From Actinacidiphila paucisporea (GTDB lineage: Bacteria > Actinomycetota > Actinomycetes > Streptomycetales > Streptomycetaceae): DNA of 64,000 bases. Positions 59,429 through 64,000 of the stretch are shown in pieces. The notes beneath the pieces were generated by a model. The model had not been told where the DNA came from and made no database searches. It saw nothing but the letters and a program-made list of their open reading frames with translations. Both the position numbers and the translations under genes were made by a program. Location: NCBI RefSeq assembly GCF_900142575.1, contig NZ_FRBI01000003.1:353926-417925 (forward strand). The letters are read 5' to 3'. How positions within the stretch are numbered: position 1 is the stretch's first letter; every line of letters starts with the position of its first letter.

Positions 59429-59857
59429 TCATCGTGCCCTGCGGACCAGCACCCGGCGGGTCGCCCACGCCGCACCCCACACCGCGCCGAGCGCCGCAGC
59501 GAGCGTCGCGGCCGCGTAGCCGAAGGCGGTGGCGGCCTGGTGGGCATCGGTTAGGCGGCGGATCTCGACGGCGTAGGTGGAGAAGGTGGTGTAGCCGCCG
59601 AGCACTCCGGTGCCGAAGAACGGCCGCACCAGGCGGTGCGGCACCAGCACCTCGGTGATCACCACCATGAAGACGCCGATGACCGCGCAACCGGAGACGT
59701 TCACCCAGAACGTCGTCCACGGGAATGTGCCGGGCGTCTGCGGCCACAGCAGGACGGCGCCGTAGCGGGCGCACGCCCCGGCGGCGCCGCCCGCCGCCAC
59801 CGCGCCGACCACGGGCCACTGGTCGTGCATGAGGCCTGGCCGCTGCTGCGCCTGCAT
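59429..59857 (-). CDS. crcB: CrcB/Fluc fluoride channel subunit
   Basis: A 142-residue protein with four helices. [38 protein letters not shown] and [17 protein letters not shown] are Fluc motifs. First gene of the crcB-DUF190-crcB operon. No fluoride riboswitch was recognised in its leader. ATG 59857 was used; a start 9 codons later (MHDQWP) is also possible. Confidence 0.93.
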   Translation of the reverse strand: MQAQQRPGLMHDQWPVVGAVAAGGAAGACARYGAVLLWPQTPGTFPWTTFWVNVSGCAVIGVFMVVITEVLVPHRLVRPFFGTGVLGGYTTFSTYAVEIRRLTDAHQAATAFGYAAATLAAALGAVWGAAWATRRVLVRRAR

Positions 59858-60155
59858 GGTCGGGCGTCTCCTGCTGTTCGGGTGCGGATCGCGGGGACGG
59901 CCAGCGTAGTGCGCCTTCCCGCGTGCACATCAGTGCGCCTTCCCGCGGCACATTGCGGCGGCCGACCGCTACGAGCCGGCCACGGGCGGAGTGCACCGGG
60001 CAGGGGTGGGAAGGCGGCGCTTTGCGGCTGTTGCACGCACGTGACAACCGGCGCACAGGAGAGGGACGTTGGCCGGGCAGGCTTTGTCTCACAGCAGGGG
60101 GCGCCTACAGCGCCGCTGCACCAGCCGCCGTACACATCCCGTGGGGGGAACCACC

Positions 60156-61295
60156 ATGTCCGCTCGTCCCAAGCGCCGCAGTACCGCCATCGCCATCGCC
60201 CTCACCGCGGGCATCACCGCCGGCCTCGGCCTGGTGCTGACCGGCTGCGGCCCCCAGGACGCCACCGGCGCCGACGGCGCCAAGCCGTCCGCGACCAGCA
60301 CCGCGGGCGGCAGCACCACCAGCGCCGCCCCGTCGGCGACTGCCACGGCGACGGGCACCGGCACCGGCGGCACCGGCGGCACGGGCGGCACGGGCGGCAC
60401 CGGCGGCACGGGCGGCACCGCGGCCTCGGGCAAGCCGGCCGCCGACACCGCGCCCAAGGCGCAGCCGCTGGTCAACGGCACCGCCCACAACGGGCTGACC
60501 ATCAGCGACGGCACCCGCTTCGTGGTGATGAACGGCACCCGGGTCGACTTCGGCACCGCCGTACGCGACCTAGCATGGTCCCCCGACGGCAGGAAGGCGG
60601 CCTTCGTGGACGGCGCCGGCAACCTGGTCGTCAGCAACCCGGACGGCAGCGGCCGTACGGTCGTCGCGAAGAACCCGGGCGGCCAGAACTGGTCCCATCC
60701 CACCTGGCAGGTGCGGAAGGCGGACAGCACCGTCAACCTGCCGAAGATGGACAACCTGATCTTCGCCGGCCGGAAGAGCGGCGTATCCAAGCTCTACCGC
60801 GTCCCGGCCACCGGGCACAATGCCACGCCCACCGTGCTGTCCCTGAACCGCGAGTCCGGCCCGGACATCCAGCTGCTGCCGCAGGCCGGCAACACGTGGC
60901 CCAGCGGGGGCGGCACGTACGGCAGCTCCGTCTACGCCAACAGCGCCGACGGGCAGGTCTACATCCGCGACGACTACCTGCGGCAGCAGGGCTCTGCCAT
61001 CACCAAGGGCTCCGAGCCCGCGTCCGCGCCCACCGATGACGGCGGCTTCGTCTTCGTGCGCTCCGTCGGGGGCCACGACCACCTTTTCCGTGAGACGCCC
61101 AGGGCGAAGGGCGGCCCGACCTTCAAGGACCTCACGCCGCACGCCACCACCGACTACACCGAGCCGACCTTCTCCGCCGACGGCAGGACCATCGCCGCCC
61201 GCACCCCCGGCGGCATCGTGACCCTGCCCGCCGACGGCTCCAAGGCCCCGGTCAAGGTGTCCGGCTACGTGGGCCTGCCCGCCTACCGCAACTGA
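60156..61295 (+). CDS. Lipoprotein with beta-propeller-like (TolB-type) domain
   Basis: A 379-residue protein. Signal peptide with lipobox LTGC (Cys near residue 32), then a Ser/Thr linker and a (GGT)n tract at about residues 70-88. The rest has repeated blades: VRDLAWSPDGRKAAFVDGAG, NLVVSNPDGSGRTVV, EPTFSADGRTIAARTPGG. This suggests an extracytoplasmic TolB/WD-type propeller of unknown partner. The 298 bases upstream (59858-60155) hold no gene but contain a short direct repeat (AGTGCGCCTTCCCGCG). Confidence 0.8.
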   Translation: MSARPKRRSTAIAIALTAGITAGLGLVLTGCGPQDATGADGAKPSATSTAGGSTTSAAPSATATATGTGTGGTGGTGGTGGTGGTGGTAASGKPAADTAPKAQPLVNGTAHNGLTISDGTRFVVMNGTRVDFGTAVRDLAWSPDGRKAAFVDGAGNLVVSNPDGSGRTVVAKNPGGQNWSHPTWQVRKADSTVNLPKMDNLIFAGRKSGVSKLYRVPATGHNATPTVLSLNRESGPDIQLLPQAGNTWPSGGGTYGSSVYANSADGQVYIRDDYLRQQGSAITKGSEPASAPTDDGGFVFVRSVGGHDHLFRETPRAKGGPTFKDLTPHATTDYTEPTFSADGRTIAARTPGGIVTLPADGSKAPVKVSGYVGLPAYRN

Positions 61296-61317
61296 TCCGC
61301 CCGGCGGTACGGCCCGG

Positions 61318-61899
61318 TCAGCGGCCCTCCGCCAACTCCGCCCGCAGCCTGTCCAGATGGGCGTCGGCGACATCGTGCGGCAGGAACTCCACCACGTCCA
61401 CGAAGCGGAAGAGCACCTGCGAGGGCGTCACCGCGAACTCGTAGTCCGCGAAGCCGACCACCGCGCCCATCGAACCGCGCACCGCACCCCGGACCACATG
61501 AGCCGTCATGTCGTCCGGGGTGTTCGCGCTGGTGCCGCGCCGGGCGTTGGGCCTGGCCAGGTAGGGGCACACCATCGAGGCGTAGAGCATGCACGCCCGA
61601 TGCCCCGGGCCTTCGAGGGTCGCCGCCATGTTGCGGTACGGGCGCCCGGCCGCGAGGGCCTCGCCTATTGCCGCGCTTTCCGGACCGCCCACCACCCGCC
61701 ACACCGGGCCGCGCGGCATCAGCACACCGCACACGGAACACAGCCGCTCGCGGGCGCACTTCGCGCTGCGCTCGTAGTCGGTCAGCGCGAACTGCGGCCG
61801 GTCCTCCTCCCACGGCGTGATCGCGGGCACGGGATAGCCGCGTACGTCGCGCGGCCTGTTTCCGACGGACTCCGGCATGGGAACGGCTTCGAAGCGCAT
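61318..61899 (-). CDS. Hypothetical protein with cysteine motif
   Basis: A 193-residue soluble protein, family not recognised. A CSVCG pair near residue 54 and two later cysteines (HRACMLYASMVCPYLA) could bind zinc. The C-terminal part (ADYEFAVTPSQVLFRFVDVV) is acidic and helical. Starts at ATG 61899 or 61878. It lies 12 bases downstream of the DUF1992 gene and is probably co-transcribed. Confidence 0.7.
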   Translation of the reverse strand: MRFEAVPMPESVGNRPRDVRGYPVPAITPWEEDRPQFALTDYERSAKCARERLCSVCGVLMPRGPVWRVVGGPESAAIGEALAAGRPYRNMAATLEGPGHRACMLYASMVCPYLARPNARRGTSANTPDDMTAHVVRGAVRGSMGAVVGFADYEFAVTPSQVLFRFVDVVEFLPHDVADAHLDRLRAELAEGR

Positions 61900-61911
61900 C
61901 CGCCTTGCTTA

Positions 61912-62415
61912 TCAGGCCGAACGGCGCCTGCGGAACAGCCGGCCCCAACCACCCCGCGCCGGCGCCTCGCCCACCGCGGGCCGCGGCGGCGGTGCCGGCT
62001 CCCGCGCGGACTCGGCCACCGCCCTCGCGGCCCTCCAGTCGGCGACGACCTGCTCGGCGTCGAAGAGCCCACGGCCCAGCGGCGGCCCCTCGGGCGGGCG
62101 CCGCAGCGCCTCCCGCAGCTTGTCGTTGATCTCCCCGACGATCCGCCGCACCTGCGCCTCGGTGGCGGCCCGCGCGACGGCCTCCATCGCGTCCTCCGCC
62201 TCCTTGCGCAGCACCAGTGACGGCGGAAGCGCGGACAGGCCCTCGCGCTGCATCTTGCCGCGGATCCACCACAGCTCGTCATAGGGCGCGTCCAGCGACG
62301 GCAGCGGTTTGCCGGCGCCCGGCAGCGCCTTGAAATCCCCGCGGCGCTCGGCGTCGCGGATCTGCTTGTCGGCCCAGGTCTCGAAGGAGACACCGGGCGG
62401 CTTGCGTTCGGTCAT
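61912..62415 (-). CDS. DUF1992 (DnaJ-homologue-type) protein
   Basis: A 167-residue protein. SFETWADKQIRDAERRGDF and LPGAGKPLPSLDAPYDELWW, then IRGKMQREGLSALPPSL are the DUF1992 signature (N-terminal domain of DNAJC28-like proteins). No J domain is present. Function unknown. The C-terminal 40 residues are Pro/Arg-rich. Confidence 0.9.
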   Translation of the reverse strand: MTERKPPGVSFETWADKQIRDAERRGDFKALPGAGKPLPSLDAPYDELWWIRGKMQREGLSALPPSLVLRKEAEDAMEAVARAATEAQVRRIVGEINDKLREALRRPPEGPPLGRGLFDAEQVVADWRAARAVAESAREPAPPPRPAVGEAPARGGWGRLFRRRRSA

Positions 62416-62473
62416 GCCGCACTCCTCCCGCTCCCGCACGGGGCGCCCGGCCACACACGGCGCCGCCTCCAGG

Positions 62474-64000
62474 CTACAAGCGGCTCGCGAGCGGCAGCCG
62501 GGCGCGAGCGGCTAGCAGCGCCACGTCGTCCTCCACGACGGACGGCGCGAGCCGGTGCACGATACGGGCCAGCAGCGCGTCCAGCGGACCCGCCGCGTGC
62601 GGCAGCTCCATCCCGGCCAGCCTGGCCAACGACGTGTCGATGTCCTCGGTGCGCCGCTCGACCAGTCCGTCGGTGTACAGCAGCAGCGTGTCGCCGGCCC
62701 GCCAGGGCACGTACACGGCCTCGTACCGCCCGCTCAGCTCCGCTCCCAGCGGCGGGCCCGGCGGGACGTCCAGCAGCCGCACACGGCCGTCGGGGGAGAC
62801 CACGGCGGGCGGCAGGTGGCCGGCGTTCGCGAACCAGCAGCCGCCGTGCACCGGGTCGGCCAGCCCCAGCAGGCACGTCGCCGGCCGCTCGGTGCCCGCG
62901 GCGGCCAGCAGCGCGTCCATCCTGCGCAGGATGCCGTCCGGCGGTTCGCCCTCGCCCGCGACCACCCGCAGCATCGAGCGGTAGTGGCTCATCTCCACCG
63001 CCGCCTCGACGCCGTGGCCCATCACGTCGCCCATCGCCAGCAGCGTGATCCCCGACGGCAGCGCCAGGGTGTCGAACCAGTCGCCGCCGACCAGATCCGT
63101 CTCCCCGGCCGGCAGATAGCGGGTGGCGACATCGATCTGCGGGTGCGGGATCCCGGGCGCCGCCAGCAGCGCCCGCTGCAATTCAACGGCGATACCGTGC
63201 TCGCGGCTGTAGCGGCGGGCGTTGTCCATGCTGATCGCCGCCCGGTCGGCGAGCGCGTGCGCCACCGCCATGTCCTCGTCGTCGAAGGGGGGCGACGAGC
63301 CCGCCCTGATCATCGTGACCGTGCCGAGCTGCTCCCCGCGCGCCGCCAGCGGCACCACCAGCCCCGAGTGGATGCCCACCGCCCGGTAGGCGTCCACCCG
63401 CTCCGCACTCGGCGCCGACCGGCGCAGGTCGGCGTCCGAGGGCACGTTGTACGCCATCGGGCGGCCCGTCTCCAGGCAGCGCGGGATCGCCGAGCCCGGC
63501 TGGTAGTCGACGTGCTCGCCCGGCACGCCGAACTGCCGCACCGACTCGCCCAGCCGAGGCACCGCCGCCATCGCCGCCCGGCACAGCCGCAGCATCCCGC
63601 CCGGCGGCGGGCGGCCCTCGGCGCCGTTCATCGCCAGCACCTCCACGGTCGCCACGTCCGCGATCACCTCGACCAGCAGGTCGCACAGCTCCTGGCAGGT
63701 GCGGTCCACCTCCAGCGTCCGGCCGATACGCACCGCCGCCGCGTCCAGCAGCTGCAGCCGCTCCCTGGTCCGCTCCAGCTCCGCCTGCACCTCGCGTTCC
63801 GCGCTCACCTCGAAGACCACCGCGCCGAGCCCCCGCACCCGGCCCTGCGCGTCCTCCAGCCGGTGGTAACTGCCGCGCCACACCCGCAGCGGGTGCTTCG
63901 AGTGCGCGCGGGTCTGCCCGCTCGACACGACCTCGCGGGTGCGGCCGTCCTCCAGGACCTTGCGCATGGTCTCGACGCGGGCGTCCACCCGGGGGGCGAT
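62474..64000 (-). CDS. SpoIIE-type PP2C phosphatase with GAF domain, N-terminus outside window
   Basis: About 509 residues are visible and the frame is open to the right edge. The first visible part (HSKHPLRVWRGSYHRLEDAQ, RVRGLGAVVFEVSAE) is the end of a PAS-like sensor. A GAF domain follows at about visible residues 85-260 (AVGIHSGLVVPLAARGEQLG), then the SpoIIE domain with metal-binding Asp in VGGDWFDTLAL and LLAMGDVMGHG, and DTLLLYTDGLVERR. Dephosphorylates anti-anti-sigma factors in partner-switching networks; the target is not in this window. Confidence 0.92.
   Translation of the reverse strand: MAPRVDARVETMRKVLEDGRTREVVSSGQTRAHSKHPLRVWRGSYHRLEDAQGRVRGLGAVVFEVSAEREVQAELERTRERLQLLDAAAVRIGRTLEVDRTCQELCDLLVEVIADVATVEVLAMNGAEGRPPPGGMLRLCRAAMAAVPRLGESVRQFGVPGEHVDYQPGSAIPRCLETGRPMAYNVPSDADLRRSAPSAERVDAYRAVGIHSGLVVPLAARGEQLGTVTMIRAGSSPPFDDEDMAVAHALADRAAISMDNARRYSREHGIAVELQRALLAAPGIPHPQIDVATRYLPAGETDLVGGDWFDTLALPSGITLLAMGDVMGHGVEAAVEMSHYRSMLRVVAGEGEPPDGILRRMDALLAAAGTERPATCLLGLADPVHGGCWFANAGHLPPAVVSPDGRVRLLDVPPGPPLGAELSGRYEAVYVPWRAGDTLLLYTDGLVERRTEDIDTSLARLAGMELPHAAGPLDALLARIVHRLAPSVVEDDVALLAARARLPLASRL

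Noticed and set aside
59858..60155. Fluoride riboswitch before crcB
   Set aside because: The conserved crcB-motif pseudoknot sequence is not recognisable in the leader.

Overview
The window is high-GC actinobacterial chromosome, almost certainly Streptomyces or a close relative. It carries chaplins, rodlins and the melC1/melC2 tyrosinase pair, uses many GTG starts, and links genes by ATGA/GTGA overlaps. No plasmid, prophage or ribosomal operon is seen.

Region 1 (1-13.1 kb) is the unusual part. A complete tRNA-Ser(GGA) gene lies at 13027-13114 on the minus strand. To its left, in the same orientation, are four displaced copies of its 3' half (ending near 1.93, 5.53, 7.24 and 9.95 kb). Each copy is followed by the same flanking architecture: a GACCTG box exactly 40 bases and a TGAGACCAGAAC-type direct repeat exactly 97 bases from the anticodon-loop end of the fragment. 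The copies divide the region into four cassettes of 1.7-3.6 kb. None has an integrase, but each carries a toxin module: a VapBC-like pair plus a helicase-associated/WYL protein; a HigBA-like pair plus a HAD protein; a RelE-like toxin with a Phd-like antitoxin plus a kinase and a DUF6000 protein; and a WXG100-like protein, a polymorphic toxin and a putative immunity protein. The best reading is a tandem accretion of integrase-less elements (CIME-like) at one tRNA gene, mobilised in trans and held in place by toxin addiction. Left of the array are an eroded quinone oxidoreductase pseudogene and the start of a photolyase-family gene.

Region 2 (13.1-27.6 kb) is conserved core: SRP RNA, dnaX, YbaB/EbfC, recR, a DUF5063 gene and aspartate kinase lysC with its internal beta-subunit start. 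These are followed by an ECF sigma factor with a membrane-anchored partner, SURF1, an S9 peptidase, a universal stress protein, a TetR regulator, GNAT acetyltransferases and a beta-hydroxyacid dehydrogenase-type oxidoreductase.

Region 3 (27.8-40.8 kb) holds a secreted subtilisin-like protease, a two-component system translationally coupled to an ABC-2 exporter, a DUF2252 protein, a SHOCT membrane protein, a large nitrate reductase/sulfite-reductase-flavoprotein fusion, and a GlxA regulator with a DJ-1/PfpI protein.

Region 4 (40.9-57.6 kb) is a cell-surface and development locus. Two rodlins, two chaplins and an unknown secreted protein flank a coupled exopolysaccharide operon (glycosyltransferases, polyisoprenyl-phosphate sugar transferase, O-antigen-ligase-like polymerase, MurJ-like flippase, polysaccharide deacetylase, chain-length-like protein, FemAB/CelD-like acyltransferase), a convergent GH26 hydrolase, melC1/melC2 and a further chaplin. 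That chaplin's leader shows two mutually exclusive hairpins, one of them terminator-like.

Region 5 (57.7-64 kb) has a DUF5949 protein, a small secreted protein, two CrcB fluoride channel genes around a DUF190 gene, a lipoprotein with a beta-propeller-like domain, a Cys-rich hypothetical, a DUF1992 protein, and a GAF-SpoIIE phosphatase running off the right edge.
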